From: Areca catechu
Taxonomy: Eukaryota; Streptophyta; Magnoliopsida; Arecales; Arecaceae
Assembly: GCA_021397845.1 (NCBI GenBank)
Contig: CM038040.1
Coordinates: 47,511,088 to 47,575,087 of the forward strand
DNA length: 64,000 nucleotides
Direction: 5' to 3'
The position numbers were made by a program, and so were the translations under genes. Positions 23,701 through 33,809 of the stretch are shown here, piece after piece. A model generated the notes under the pieces. The model was not told the DNA's origin. It saw only the letters and a program-made list of their open reading frames with translations, and did not search any database. Each line of letters starts with the position of its first letter. Within the stretch, counting starts at the first letter, position 1.

Positions 23701-26700
23701 ATAGGATCCGAGCCCGGCGTCTCCGTGCCTCGAGTGCCCACAGTCCCTGCGCGTGCACCCATGCTCCGCGCATGTACGAAATCCCACACGTCCAGGCTCG
23801 CGTCAAACCGCAGGGCCCAACTACCCTGGGACTCGAGTCCAACGACCAAATGACTCAAGTCCGGTCCTGGGCACCCATCTGGTTGGGCTGCTCGTGCACA
23901 GCAACGGCGGCACCTGCGCGCCCGCCCTGCTCGATCGCTTCGTCCCTTGGCACCGTGCGCACACCCACGCACCCGCCTAGCCCGGCCGCACTTGACCTCA
24001 TCGCGCGCATACCCCGCGCACCAATCTGGCCACTGTGCCGCGCGCTCGCCCCGCGTGCACCCGCTCGGCCCCTGCAGCGCTCCGCTGCACTGTGCGCGCT
24101 CACCCGCGGCCGCACCTGGCTCAGTCCTCCGCTGCGCTGCGCACACTCACCCCACGCGCGCCCGGATCCGGCATTCACTGACCTGCACGCCTGTCACGCG
24201 CATGCACGAATCCGGCTTCTGCTGCACTTGCGCGCCTGTCCCGCACGTGCCCGAGTCCAGCCTTTGCTGCACTGGGTGCACACATCCCACGCCCCAAGGA
24301 CAAGCACCCGCACGTCCATCATGGTTTGGCATTGTCCGACCAAACCACTGCACCTGCGCACCTCTCCATCGTGCACGCTCGCGCGCAACCTCGTGCACGC
24401 ATCCTGGACATGCTCCAGCACGCCCAGCCCTGGCTTGGCACCGCCTTGCCAAGCCTGCACAACCGGCCCCGCCTAGGCCAAGTGTTGGAGATGTGACACC
24501 ATGGACTTCCCCTATTACTGTTGCTATTTATCATTACATTATTATTGCACTTTTTGGTAGACATGCTTTGTTTTCTTCAGAAACAAAATTGCATGCACTA
24601 GCTGTTTCATGATATTGGCATGATTTTTATTCTTGGATACGATGCCTTAAGCCAAACCTATTGTTGAGCGAACATCATAGGTTTGCCTTATGCCAAACCT
24701 ATGTTTGATATGATACCTTATGCCAAGCCTATGATTCCTTATGCCTTATGCACCGATTGCACATCGTGATGTTCTTAATAAAATTCAAGGGAGACCCTCA
24801 CTACTGTGCTTAAAATGTCTTTGCAGTATTAAGAGGAAGTTTTAGGGGGGGAAAATTGGGGTGTTCAGTAAACATGATTGGAATTAATCACAGATTTGAT
24901 AAGGTAAAGGTGTTACTGTTGTTTTGAAGGAGAATCCAATTTTAACCTCTTCATATCCTTTCTCTTCCCTAAGTACCGAACATACTGTACCGATCAGGTT
25001 CTTTTTCTGTTTCTGCAAATTTTTGCTTCCTTTTAAATTCTCCATCTAGTATCTTTCTTTTATAAGAAAAAAAGTACACCATAATTGCACAGGAGTAAAA
25101 TACATTTTTAGGGGGGGGGGGGGGGGGGGGGAAGATATACTACCAAAATAGGAAAAGTAAAGGTTTTTCAAGATGAGGTGATTTAAAGGCACTCATGACT
25201 TGTATAACAAGCCACACAGGCATTGTGATAGTATGTAAAAGTAGCCAATATGTGATGCCACCCTCAGGCTGTTTGTTATCTCAAATGCAAAATATGAGGG
25301 AAAAAAACAGACCACCAAAGAAGATATTAGATTTTCCTGTCATTAGATACAGTACTTGTATGGCTGGACTTTCATGTTGACAATTTATGGTCTCGGATCA
25401 TTTAACTGATCATATGATAGTGCATTGAGTGGTGAATCACTTGATAAGGACAATCAACACAAACACTTACCCATGGCAGATAAGCTGCTGTGAAAGTAAA
25501 AAGGCCCAAGAAACTCATGTGGATAAAAGGATTATGCTTGCTCCAGACATAGACCTGAGGAAAGAAAAAAAGTGAGCATGTAGATATTGAAAGAACAGGG
25601 AAACTATGACTCAATCTGATTATCATTCATCTCTTAATATGATCAAAGCAGTATTTAGTTTAACCTCAAAGACCAAATAAATTTAATAAGTGATTTGCAC
25701 AAATGAGAGGAGTCTTAGTTGCTGACCATCATGAAGGTCAACGAATTGCTGAGGAACAATATTTCCCAAAATTCTCTGACAGATAAGGTATCATTCCACC
25801 AATGAGAACAATCCCAGTTAAAACTGTAGCACCAAATAAGAGCATGTAAAAGAAATCTGCAGTCCGTCCCCTGAATGAGTTCTCCTCAAGTAGCTTGCAG
25901 TATCGAGCAAGGAAAAACATGTGAATAGGAAATCCAAGTCTGTCAATATGAACAAATAATAATATAATATCAATAAGCGGAGCTAGGGAATGGGGCAAAT
26001 TTAGGAAACCCACGGTACTATAGGCTGCAGCTAAATGAGAAACTTAGAAGCATACAATTACAGATCATGTAAAAGAAATGCAGCCATGAAGAATAGCAAT
26101 CAAAGGTCAAGAATTACTCAAGATGCAAGAAAAGTCAGAAAATCACGATCATAAACATAACCACTTATATAAAGGCTAATACAAGGTCATAGTACTAGTT
26201 AACACGAGGCAATTGGCTGAAGCATCAGATGAGTCTCAAAGTAGAATTCATTTATGCATGTCTTTGGGGCAAGCTATAAGTGGAGCAGGAGCACAAATAG
26301 ATTATATTCAAATCCAACAGATAAATAGGTTTTGTCAAATAGCAGTAATAGGCATATAGGCTAAGATCAAAACCCTTCCAACAAAGAAGGTTTCTTCTTC
26401 AACATAGCCTTTTTGTATAATCTATTGCCTTTGCCAGAGAGAGAAAATGTGGATGATATCATTAAAAAGTTAATCCAGTTATCTTGCACAAATGAGCTCA
26501 GTAATCAGAGAAGGGGAAAGCAAATAATCAAAAAGTGGAGGCAATCAGAGAAGGTGAAAGCAAATATTCAAAAAATGAAGCTTAAGACTTCTATCTAAGA
26601 TGAAGTGACTGATTTAAGACTATAAATGATAGATGGGACATGACAAGTAATTTTTACAGAATGAGGACCTTGAAAGGAGATCGGTTGCATGTGAGCTTGC

Positions 26701-29700
26701 TCCAAAAATACAGGCTATTGCCAATTTACGATTATCATCGAGGAAGCTTTCCAAAACTTTAGAAAATTACAAGCAAAGATTACTCTGCTTCAAATGTATA
26801 TATCGGGCATGAATTTTGCAGGCACAATGCCTAAAGTTCTGTCCATGGATAGTTAAAACCTTATTATTTTAAGTAACAACTTCCTGTTCTCTAAAAGTCT
26901 TCAAATGACCCACATTTAAAGGAAGAGGTCAGGCTAGAACCTTCTAAAACCTCTGGCCAACCATAAGGAGTTGATTGTATCATAGTTTTGGCTGTATTAA
27001 GAAACAGAAAAGGTTCTTGGGCAGGCCTGATCTTCCCCCCTGTATTATTTTCTATCTCATATTCCATGATTGCCCTCTTATTCTTTTCCAATCCTTCTCG
27101 ATCATATATTCTTCTATATTTTCTATTACACACCTATTCATCTCTATAGTTTGTCACATGAATGATTAACATCAAACCTATTTGATTAGAAAAACCAATT
27201 AGATTTTCAGTTATCAAACTAGCATGAGAATTTCGATAGCTTTAAATAAATTAACAGCATCAGACCTCTAAACAATCCTATGATCCTCCTAATAACCATA
27301 GATTTTTCCCATATGCATTATCTTTGATTTCTACATAAACATTCTCTACAATCTGAATTTACATGAAATCCAGATTGGACACCTCAGTTAGACCCAAAAC
27401 CTCAGAAGTACCTTGCTATTTTCAACACTATATAATGGATATCCAATTTTTCGAATAACCTATGGATTAATCCTCCTTAATCCTTTTCTCTGAAACTGGA
27501 TAGCCAACATCTCATTTAGGCTAATAAGCCCAAAATTTTTGTAGCTCCTGGGTCTTCCATTGCATGAGCGCAGACCCACCAACTTGATTTTGCAGCAAAA
27601 TTAGTTCCATAGCACAAGCTTCCTTGTTTTTTTTTACTCTTTGAACATGTCCCTTAGACACAATTAAGCAAGATTGACATCGTCTCAAACCAGAAAGTAC
27701 CAAAATAAGGCTTTCAAGCAGATATACACAAGTTTGATATCAATAAATGCCATGAAGGTATATATGCAAAGTAATTTTGGTAACCATAAAAACTAGATAA
27801 AATCAATTGCAACAGCATTGGAGGACAAAGATTTCATTGATGCAGTTGTCATCTCTAGCCTTTAATTGACAGTAAATTCCAAGAAATTCCTATACCAGTT
27901 TCATATAAGAAGCCACTCCCATGTTGGTCATCTATTGACTCATGACAAGGTATAACCATTGGAGAAACTTTTCATGCAGAAAAGGGTTAAAACAACCATC
28001 AATGATTACTTTAGGAAGAAAGAGAGGCATTAAAAAATTCAGTGCATAGCAAAGAGGTTTAAGTGGAGGAAGAATCCATTCAGTATTCTGTGCCTTGAAA
28101 GCTGTGGTCTAATGCTAGAAGCAATAGATTAATTATGACCAAAGTTGAAAGCTCCTACTCCATATGAATTTAGTTAAAAAATGTCTGAAGAAAGAAGCTA
28201 AGAAGACAGAAAATCATCATGGGAACATAGAGGTGCATAGGCATCGGGTGGTTGTTCAATTAAGACCAACGCATGGACCTCTAGGGGAGGCTAGAATTTG
28301 ATGAACCTTATTGTAAACTGTAACCTTGGGACTACATTTTTTAGATCTATTCAAATCCCTCCATTGAGACATGATGGTTCCTACATATAAGTGGTGATAA
28401 GAGTGCTAAGAAGATTGTGAGAGCTTGCGGTACAGAACACTGCTGATAATGCAACTAATTGGCAGCAACTGTGTTAAGCATAAAACATCCTAACATATTT
28501 TGGACTAGTACTGCCCATTATATGGATCTGCTGTTTGAGGATTAAAAAGATTGGAAGGATGAAGATATGATGAGAAAATTCAACAATAGGAGGGATTTGA
28601 TGAGAGCAGAGCAACTAAACTTGCTAGCTCCTTTTTGAACTTGCAGAGTATGATGGGTGAGAGGATGGAGTTAACAAGCATGTTAGCTTCAGTGATTAGT
28701 AGAACTGAAAACAATCTAGCATATAACAAAGAAAGAGGATCAAGCCATAGTTTTGAGCTTCAAATATTGGGGTGGTGTCATTTGATTTAAAATGGAGCCC
28801 TTGGTTTAGGTGATTTGGTTTTTAGATGGTGAAGAGAATCCAGACATAAATTGTATATGCGGTGGTTTGGAGAATGCTAATAAGGAAATGACCTTCTAAA
28901 GAATCTTCCAATTTGGGGAATAATAGAATCAAGATAGGATTTAAAGCTTAAAAGCCCATTGCACAAGACAACCTACTTCTTGAACCCCCTACATTCACTA
29001 TTTCAAGAAGACTAGATTGAAAATAATGGCAAATTAAGCATAAGTTAATTAAGTGCATTTTAAAATTCTACACAATGAAAAAAAATTGAAAGATGAAACT
29101 TCAATGGAGATTTACTTGTATATGAATGCTATGGGGTGATTTGGAGGAATATGACAATCAGATAGAAGTCTTGGCCCAATTTTATCTAGATAATTTACCA
29201 AGTTCTTTGCTCAAGCTTAGTGATTTGTGAATTGAGATTAACATAGAACTAACTTTTACAGATTAGGGTTATGTGACTACAGTTCGTATTATGTATTTTA
29301 GATCAAGTATCTTTGTTTTATGGTTGATGTTGCATGATCATGCTCATCTTTATCTTAGAATGATGCTATTATGTTTGTTGGATGATCAAATATTAGATAA
29401 CGGGCCTCTACAGTTTATGGAAGTTGACATGATGTTATAATGTCAACTGGATGGTGTGACGTTAAATTATGCATCACTATTTTTCACTGTTCATGCTTTC
29501 AATGCTTTCTAGCTTTGCTGTTGATTTTTTTCCATTATTTTTTGCATGAAATTCATGTGAAATGTTGACTACTTAATAAGGGGTAAAAAGGCATTAATAT
29601 ATCTTAGCAACCCTCCAGCCATACATGCCCGTTATCCGCTTTTAACACACTATCTGAGCCTTAGTTGCTAGAATCAGGAGCAGGTGCAGGTGTAGGGAAG

Positions 29701-31906
29701 CAAATATTGGATGCTTTACCCTAGGTAGAGGATTCTAGATGCTAAGGGTGTGAACAAACAAGCCCTACGGATGTTTGTTAAGTTTTTTATCATGGTTCAT
29801 GTTGTGGTCATGATGGATCTTTATATGAATTTTTTACCAAGTTGTCAAGTTGTGCATATCATAATTTTAGCTGAACATAAGCGAAGCCTACCTCTTTAAA
29901 TTAGGGGATCTTATAAACAAAGAGTTGAATCAAAGTAATAAGAGAAAGAATTGCCATACGATACCTCCCAAGAACAAAGTCAAAAACTCCTCTCACATAT
30001 CCTCTATGCTTTGTTTCTTTTACTTAAATTATATATTGAGGAATTGCCAATACAGACCATGGATTGATCTATCTTTAATTTCACAACAAAACCATAGGCT
30101 ATTTTAGGTTCCTGTTTATCTCAGGTCTGAACATAATTCTCTGATCTGATATCATGTCGGTCCAACATTTAGCCCTATTACCAGGGCAACTTGGATGCCT
30201 GGTGTACCCATTGCAACTGAGTAATAGCTCAACTACCACAAATTTATCAGTTATTCCACCAATACAAATCCACTAACAATTGATTGTTTCTGCACTTTTT
30301 TTACCAAGACCAATAGACAGACTTGAAGGTCTGAACCAGCTGAGACTCCCTAAGGTCAAAAGTTCAAAAACATCACTAGCAACTAGAGTGTAAAATCTAC
30401 TGTTGAATTTCTATGCTACATTTAATACAAAGAATTAACAATGTAAGCAACACAAATGAACTTGCTCTTTTGTGAAGGTAATCTAACATAATTTTCTTTG
30501 GGAATATATGAGCTATAATTACAAGGTGCATTACAAATTGAATGAATTGATGATGCATGTAGAGAATAACTAGAATCTAAGATATCAAAAATGTAATGGC
30601 AAAAATTTCAAATTAAGCTGCACATAAAAAGCATTACCAACATATCATCTGTTTAATTATAATTATATTGTCATTATCTTAGTTTCCAAATCTGCTGGGA
30701 GACCATGCTGGTAAAGAGGTGAGTATACCAACATTCGATGTCTAAATTAAACCTCTTTGAGCCAGTTTAAAGTTCAACAGGTGACTATGCTACTAATAAG
30801 AAAGAATAGAATTGAACTTCATGTTTGCTTTCTTTTTCTTATTTCTCCATGACACTAGTCATATTTCTGCCTTTTTAGTTTATGAGTGCACTGTAGGAGT
30901 TAAGATTTTTAAATAGACAACTTAAAGAGAATCATACAGCACATGCTAGTATAAATACCAACATTTAAAACTCAATCAAACTGAAGGAGAAAGCTTAAGA
31001 GGATCACATACATTAACAATTTTGAAGATTTACCTGAATATAAAATGCTCAACAACTAATTTTGAAACTGAAAGAAATGTGTGAAAGAGAAATGTGTAAA
31101 AGCAATGGATAAAATAGAAAATAATGAAAACAAAAAAAAGTGTAAGGCAGCACTTTGTGCATTGTCTTAACTGGCTCTGAGAGCAGAGCTGATGAAAACC
31201 TACTAATGAATCACTTTAACATCATCATACCAGTATCTATATGCTAATGAATCATAAATTGCAATTGAGATCTAAGGTTTAGACTTACCCAATTTTCGGA
31301 AATACAAGAAGTTTGTCACTAGGCGCCAGATCTCATAGTTCTTAACTACACGCTCCGGGTTCAGATACAAATTATATGGAGAAATGATCTGCAAGAAGAT
31401 GAATCCATACATCCAAACCTAAGTACCCAGATCTTATAACCCATCATATAGTTTATTGGAATAAAAACTCAAGACACAAACCGAAATAATACTGAAACAG
31501 TAATGTCGATGAAATAATTAATTAAAAGAATTCATGAATATACCGAAAAATCACCATATATCCAAGAAACTACAAAAGCCCTCCAAAAAATAAACAACCA
31601 GAAGAGGAAGAAGAAGAAGAGAATAAAATCATAATTTAGGAAAAGTGATGCTTGGAATACGGAGATTTGGGTTAGAACCAAACAAAGATATCACCGGCAG
31701 CTAAGAGAGCCTCATAAAATCTTGTAAGAATCGAGAAGAAGAAGAGAAAGCACGAAAACCTTGCAACCCTAACCCTAAATCTTAAGAAAATGTCCAAAAT
31801 TGTGCACCTCGAGAGAGCAACCGACGGTGACGACGACGGCGGCGGTTAGATATGACCGCGTAATGATAGGCATCTGCTTGTACCACTCCTCCACGGCCTG
31901 CGCCAT
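8573..31906 (-). CDS. DER2: Derlin-2-like ER-associated degradation gene, six coding exons, four 1-base frame breaks
   Basis: Derlins are multi-pass, rhomboid-related, catalytically dead ER membrane proteins that help retrotranslocate misfolded proteins for cytosolic degradation. Coding exons: 31808-31906, 31289-31388, 25727-25939, 25471-25554, 9338-9391, 8573-8750. All introns are GT-AG and the phases fit. Family hallmarks: N-terminus MAQAVEEWYKQMPIITRSYL; the WR motif in YEIWRLVTNFLYFRK; LARYCKLLEENSFRGRTADF; FTFTAAYLPW; the GxxxG of GMIAGHAYY in the last helix; and C-terminus DFHQD. The expected length is 243 residues. Exons 3 (213 nt, expected 215) and 6 (178 nt, expected 180) are each two bases short, so the frame breaks four times (near 25924, 25763, 8723, 8625). 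The other four exons are intact. This may be a decaying copy or consensus errors. Intron 4 (16 kb) carries elements 2 and 5. Confidence 0.88.
9338..9391 (-). CDS. DER2: Derlin coding exon 5 (18 codons)
   Basis: VLLGFSILVGSSTWVDLL between ATACAG and GTATGT. It is separated from exon 4 by 16 kb of mostly inserted DNA and is recognised from the family sequence and its splice sites. Confidence 0.88.
11232..12765 (-). repeat. 3' LTR of element 2 (left copy)
   Basis: 1,534 bp, bounded on the plus strand by TGTTGCCG and CCGTAACA and adjacent to the polypurine tract at 12766. It contains five ~120-bp repeats (about 12015-12570) and a TATA-like GATAAAAGG on the minus strand near 11617-11626. Confidence 0.92.
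12015..12570 (-). repeat. Tandem array in left LTR (~120-bp unit of two ~60-bp monomers)
   Basis: GGGTGGACACCTGGCGAGG recurs at about 12051, 12173, 12293, 12413 and 12533 (last copy GAGTGGACACC). Each unit joins one monomer ending GGACACCTGGCGAGGTGGC to a second ending GGCCACCTGGCGAAGGAGC. Both cores match the reverse complement of the element 1 LTR monomers. Confidence 0.9.
12766..12783 (-). other. Polypurine tract of element 2
   Basis: On the minus strand GGCGGGCTGGGGGGCAAC abuts the LTR start TGTTACGG. Confidence 0.75.
13247..15451 (+). pseudogene. Antisense ORF of element 2 (Transposase_28-like plus coiled coil), intron-bearing, frame-broken
   Basis: It starts at ATG 13247 with MARHRYVSSNPDEAGPSR and runs opposite to pol. 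Next come LQPGGVTIGIPRG; a hydrophobic domain with AFYEDFLLGGLRFPLHPFF, APNAILVIFSFIVFCHFHG and WWYISSRPRCLRFDLPSS (Transposase_28-like); LLLSDVVPTLEVLLSEQNLF; a KRAR linker; and a coiled coil (NDVLLLRNFLVGSAKRDAEK, then AKREAQEAVPKFRASDEY). Introns: GTGAGA...TTGCAG (about 14098-14180, before MKFRW/HEVSLESLLEG) and GTAAGC...GTGCAG (about 14683-14759, before IGNDVLLLRNF). Both match introns of the element 1 copy at 757-2963. Frameshifts, for example near 13340, 13680 and 13760, break the frame. An A-rich end (GGATTAATGAAAC) follows at about 15553. The function is unknown. Confidence 0.65.
15765..16290. repeat. ~119-bp tandem repeat between convergent antisense ORF and pol
   Basis: CCGCAGGCTTTCTCAA recurs at about 15834, 15953, 16072 and 16190, and TTGCCGAGCTGTTCTC sits between the copies: about 4.5 copies of a 118-119-bp unit. 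The array lies between the 3' end of the antisense ORF (plus) and the 3' end of pol (minus). ORFs inside it are by-products. Confidence 0.88.
16434..17540 (-). pseudogene. Integrase of element 2
   Basis: Integrase inserts the cDNA into the genome. The zinc-binding part shows EIHEGVCGNHVGGRAL with CDRCQ (HHCC), 17330-17480. The catalytic core has D in VAIDYFTKWVEAEP, D in VVTDNGRQF and E in HPQTNGEAEVTNR, the D,D(35)E arrangement. The C-terminal part (GDLVLRRAE...NWEGPYRV) ends at TGA 16434. The core and tail are one open frame of about 300 codons. A frame change near 17200-17225 (GPFPRRLGS to ASGQQKFL) separates the zinc part from the core. It is the best preserved part of the polyprotein. 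Confidence 0.88.
17690..18170 (-). pseudogene. Second (archaeal-type) RNase H of element 2 pol
   Basis: The minus strand gives WILHVDGASNSGGSGAGLIL (first acidic residue in HVDGA), then FTDSQLVAGQVSGEYAAHD. A second RNase H of this type between the ordinary one and integrase is characteristic of the Tat lineage. The frame changes several times (near 18010, 17940 and 17800). Confidence 0.75.
18230..19540 (-). pseudogene. Reverse transcriptase and first RNase H of element 2
   Basis: RT copies the genomic RNA into DNA. Motifs: WLANVVMVRKSSGKWRICVD, DSFPLPKIDQLVD, FMDAFSGYNQIRM, MPFGLKNAGATYQ, and the catalytic MQVYVDDMLVM (YVDD present). The connection and RNase H parts follow: IEANPEKVQAIL, YYTSKLLRDAELRYS and WALKLSEFDI. 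A frame change near 19260, between DLNRAC and KDSFPLP, and others near 18660 and 18420 break the polyprotein. The catalytic residues themselves are kept. Confidence 0.88.
19600..19990 (-). pseudogene. Aspartic protease of element 2
   Basis: The minus strand at about 19878-19912 reads RIMVDSGSSADVLFYD, containing the catalytic DSG of retroviral-type proteases, which cut Gag-Pol into its parts. It lies between gag and RT. The reading frame is interrupted around it. Confidence 0.7.
19999..21220 (-). pseudogene. Gag of element 2
   Basis: Gag forms the particle shell. The N-terminal part has a coiled-coil-like STDEAIRRQAKRRMEEHERK. The middle reads, in shifting frames, QVDPYDGSTDPLDHLESYKA, then LALKRGLKTSRLTYSLDKKP. 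The C-terminal part holds a zinc-knuckle-like CQFHREHGHDTEEC near 20220-20265, then IEELIKRGYLRKFV. At least three frame changes lie between about 20200 and 21040. Confidence 0.82.
21704..21723 (-). other. Primer binding site of element 2
   Basis: On the minus strand TGGCGCGCCAGGTAGGGG starts three bases inside the 5' LTR end (GGCAACA, then GAT). The leading TGG pairs with the CCA end of a tRNA. I cannot name the tRNA with certainty. Element 3 has the related AGCGTGCCAGGTAGAG at 40458. Confidence 0.75.
21727..23285 (-). repeat. 5' LTR of element 2 (right copy)
   Basis: 1,559 bp starting TGTTGCCGATCTCGCCGCC on the plus strand. It ends GCCGTAAAA where the other LTR has GCCGTAACA. It contains five ~120-bp repeats (about 22510-23050). 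GTACCGGAACTCGACTTCGG... (about 40 bp) is duplicated at 23048-23125 only in this copy. Confidence 0.92.
22510..23050 (-). repeat. Tandem array in right LTR (~120-bp unit)
   Basis: GGGTGGACACCTGGCGAG recurs at about 22537, 22659, 22779, 22900 and 23021, with the same two-monomer organisation as the left LTR. Confidence 0.9.
23291..23850. repeat. ~153-bp GC-rich tandem repeats in the element 5 solo LTR
   Basis: GGCAACTACCCTCGGCAGCC (23368), GGCAACTGCCCTCGG (about 23521) and GGTAACTGCCCTCGATTGGC (about 23675) mark three units about 153 bp apart. Each is followed by ATCCGAGTCCGGCG-like sequence and CCCGCGTCCCGCGC. The left flank of element 2 (11185-11226, ATCCGAGTCCAGCACC) is part of the same array, which confirms that both sides were once joined. 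Confidence 0.7.
24504..25470. repeat. Rest of Derlin intron 4: minisatellite and poly-G tract, no gene
   Basis: TTATGCCAAACCTATG-like units recur between 24645 and 24755. A run of 21 G occurs at 25111-25131. The remainder is ordinary AT-rich intron up to exon 4. Confidence 0.6.
25471..25554 (-). CDS. DER2: Derlin coding exon 4
   Basis: 28 codons, VYVWSKHNPFIHMSFLGLF to AAYLPW, between CAG and GTAAGT. Frame intact, phase 0 on both sides. Confidence 0.92.
25727..25939 (-). CDS. DER2: Derlin coding exon 3, two 1-base deletions
   Basis: It begins after GACAG with ACTTGGATTTC (family DLDFLF) and ends TTCATGATG before GTCAGC. Near 25924 the family LFHMFF needs TTCCACATG, but TTCACATG is present. 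Near 25763 the family GKI needs GGGAAAATA, but GGGAAATA is present. The protein between, LARYCKLLEENSFRGRTADF then MLLFGATVLTGIVLIGGM, is strongly conserved. Confidence 0.88.
25940..31288 (-). other. Derlin intron 2 (5.3 kb)
   Basis: GTAAGT donor at 31288 and GACAG acceptor at 25940. AT-rich; no ORF above about 90 codons and no recognised element ends were seen. Confidence 0.7.
31289..31388 (-). CDS. DER2: Derlin coding exon 2
   Basis: 100 nt beginning IISPYNLYLNPERVV after the acceptor TGCAG and ending FLYFRKL plus one base before GTAAGT. It contains the WR motif (EIWRLVTN). Frame intact. Confidence 0.92.
31765..31779 (+). promoter_or_regulatory. Telo-box in Derlin intron 1
   Basis: AACCCTAACCCTAAA lies 29 bases into the first intron. 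Telo-boxes (AAACCCTA-type) are frequent 5' regulatory motifs of plant housekeeping genes. Single copies of AAACCCTA also occur at about 31987 and 32155 upstream of the ATG. Confidence 0.45.
31808..31906 (-). CDS. DER2: Derlin coding exon 1
   Basis: 33 codons, from ATG at 31906 to GCSLE, then the donor GTGCAC. The start is the conserved plant Derlin-2 MAQAVEEWY. The exon ends in phase 0 and is intact. Confidence 0.92.
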
Positions 31907-32677
31907 TATTGAGACCTTTGACCAGCAAGGCTTCCTTTCCTGCTTGCAACCAGAGATTTCTAGATAAAGACGAAGAAAAAGAACCCAAACCCTAATATCG
32001 TAACAAGAAGCTGAATGGAGATAAGCAAATCTATCTATACAATAGATAAAAATACCATTTATACAGCAGGTCAGATTTTTTTTTTTCCCGCAGAACAGAA
32101 CCCCATAAATTGAACTTTTTGTAGCCAAAGAAGCATCATTTCGATGAAAAATCCCAAACCCTACAAAATATCATGCTTCTACCTAGATTAAGCTCTCAAA
32201 ACCTCAAGGACCAACTCACATCGCCACAAGTCGCACAAAATCCCATATGCTGAGAAAAGACCCCAACCGAAACCTACGAATCCCCACCGATCTCCTCTCC
32301 TCCTCACAGATCTCCGAAAAAGAGAGAAATGAATATAAAAAGAAGCGAAAAAGGAAAAACAAATTGTCAATCTATGCGGAAGAAGGCCTCACCTTTCAAT
32401 ATTTTCCGTCTCTCCCTTGTTTTCGTTGAATTTTCCAATTTTTTTCCCTTTGTTTTTTTTTCGATCTCGGGAGTAGCAGTCGGGTGGGAACTCCCCCGGT
32501 ATTTCCCTGTTTGCTTTTTCCGTTCTCAGGAGTCCCGATCGGGTACAACTGGCTTGGGGCGGCTGAATAGGGAAATACGGGAGATTGTCAATGGCTAGGT
32601 CGGTGGGGAGAGGGTACAGCTGGCCGAGCCATCAAAATGAACGGGAGCCCGCGGCCCGTTTAGATTCTTTAAAAAAA
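31907..32677 (-). promoter_or_regulatory. Derlin 5' leader and promoter region
   Basis: Immediately upstream of the start codon on the minus strand. It holds AAACCCTA motifs and a mixed-composition stretch up to the TIR element at 32678. No confident TATA box or transcription start was identified. Confidence 0.4.
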
Positions 32678-33805
32678 GAGTAATTCTTTATGCACGGCAT
32701 GATCCATGCTGCACGATTTTATTGATTCAAATATATTATTATAATATTATAAAATAATAATTAAAATAATTAATATTAATTAAAATTTTTATTTAGGTTA
32801 AAATGTTTTTATAATATTCTAGTTCAAAAGTTATTACATCACGTTCAAAATCTACGATATCCTGGTTCAAAAAAATGACCTGAAATAGTATTAGGATATT
32901 CTAAATCAAAATCTATGATATCCTGGTTTAAAACCTACGACATCCTGATTCAAAAATGACTTGGAACAGTATTACGACATCCTAGTTCAAATCCTACGAC
33001 ATCCTGGTTCAAAAATGATCAGAAACAGTATGACGACATCCTAGTTCAAAACCTAGGATATCCTAATTCAAAACTAATGATACCCTTCAGAAAATATAAA
33101 CTAAGGATGTCAAAAATGACTTGGAACAGTATTACGACATCCTAGTTCAAAACCTACAACATCTTTGTTCAAAAATGACCGGAAACAGTATTACGACATC
33201 CTAGTTCAAAATCTACAACATCTTGGTTCAAAAATGATCAGAAACAGTATTACGACATCCTAGTTCAAAACCTACGATATCCTAATTCAAAACCAATGAT
33301 ACCCTGCAGAAAATATAAACTAAAACCTCACGACATCCTAGTTCAAAACCTACGACACCCCTACAGAAAATATAAATTAAAATCTGAAATAGTATTCCGA
33401 CATCCTAGTTCAAAACCTACGACACCCCTACAAAAAAATATAAATTAAAACCTGAAACAGTATTACGACATCCTAGTTCAAAAGCTACGACATTCTACTT
33501 CAAACCTACGACACCCCATGTAGAAAATATAAATTAAAACCTGAAACAGTATTACGACATCCTAGTTCAAAAGCTACGACACCCTAGTTCAAAACTTACG
33601 ACACCCTGATTCAAGGGACTAGAATGAAAGGTATTTTGGTATGGACAAAAATTTCAAATAAAAACTGAATGGTAATTAATGCTAGTCACGTTCAGCTCCC
33701 ATCCCATCATGTTACAGTGGATACATTTGGAACAATAAGAAAATGCGGTGCGGGCCACGTTGGATTTGCTACACCGCACGCGATGTGCAAAGACTTTTCC
33801 TAAAA
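32678..33805. mobile_element. TIR element A with internal ~25-bp minisatellite
   Basis: The left end AGAGTAATTCTTTATGCACG and the right end (reverse complement GTCTTTGCACATCGCGTGCG) form diverged terminal inverted repeats. The right one matches the left end of element B over about 50 bp, including GCAAATCCA and GTGGCC. The interior is a degenerate array of units such as ACGACATCCTAGTTCAAAAC. No coding capacity. The superfamily is unknown. Confidence 0.6.
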
Positions 33806-33809
33806 AGAA

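Larger units (their letters stand above)
10452..24498. mobile_element. Element 5: ~2-kb solo LTR in Derlin intron 4, split by element 2
   Basis: It begins TGTCACGCGG and ends GGAGATGTGACA, giving inverted TGTCAC/GTGACA ends. Flanks are CTATG (10447-10451) and CCATG (24499-24503), a 5-bp duplication with one mismatch. Removing element 2 and its duplicated ACGCG leaves about 1,988 bp. No primer site or coding region follows either end, so a solo LTR is the simplest reading. Its right part is GC-rich with ~153-bp repeats. Orientation was not determined. Confidence 0.55.

Noticed and set aside
25111..25131. Poly-G run as a functional quadruplex
   Set aside because: A pure 21-G run next to an AT-rich intron is as likely a sequencing or assembly artefact; nothing else supports a function.
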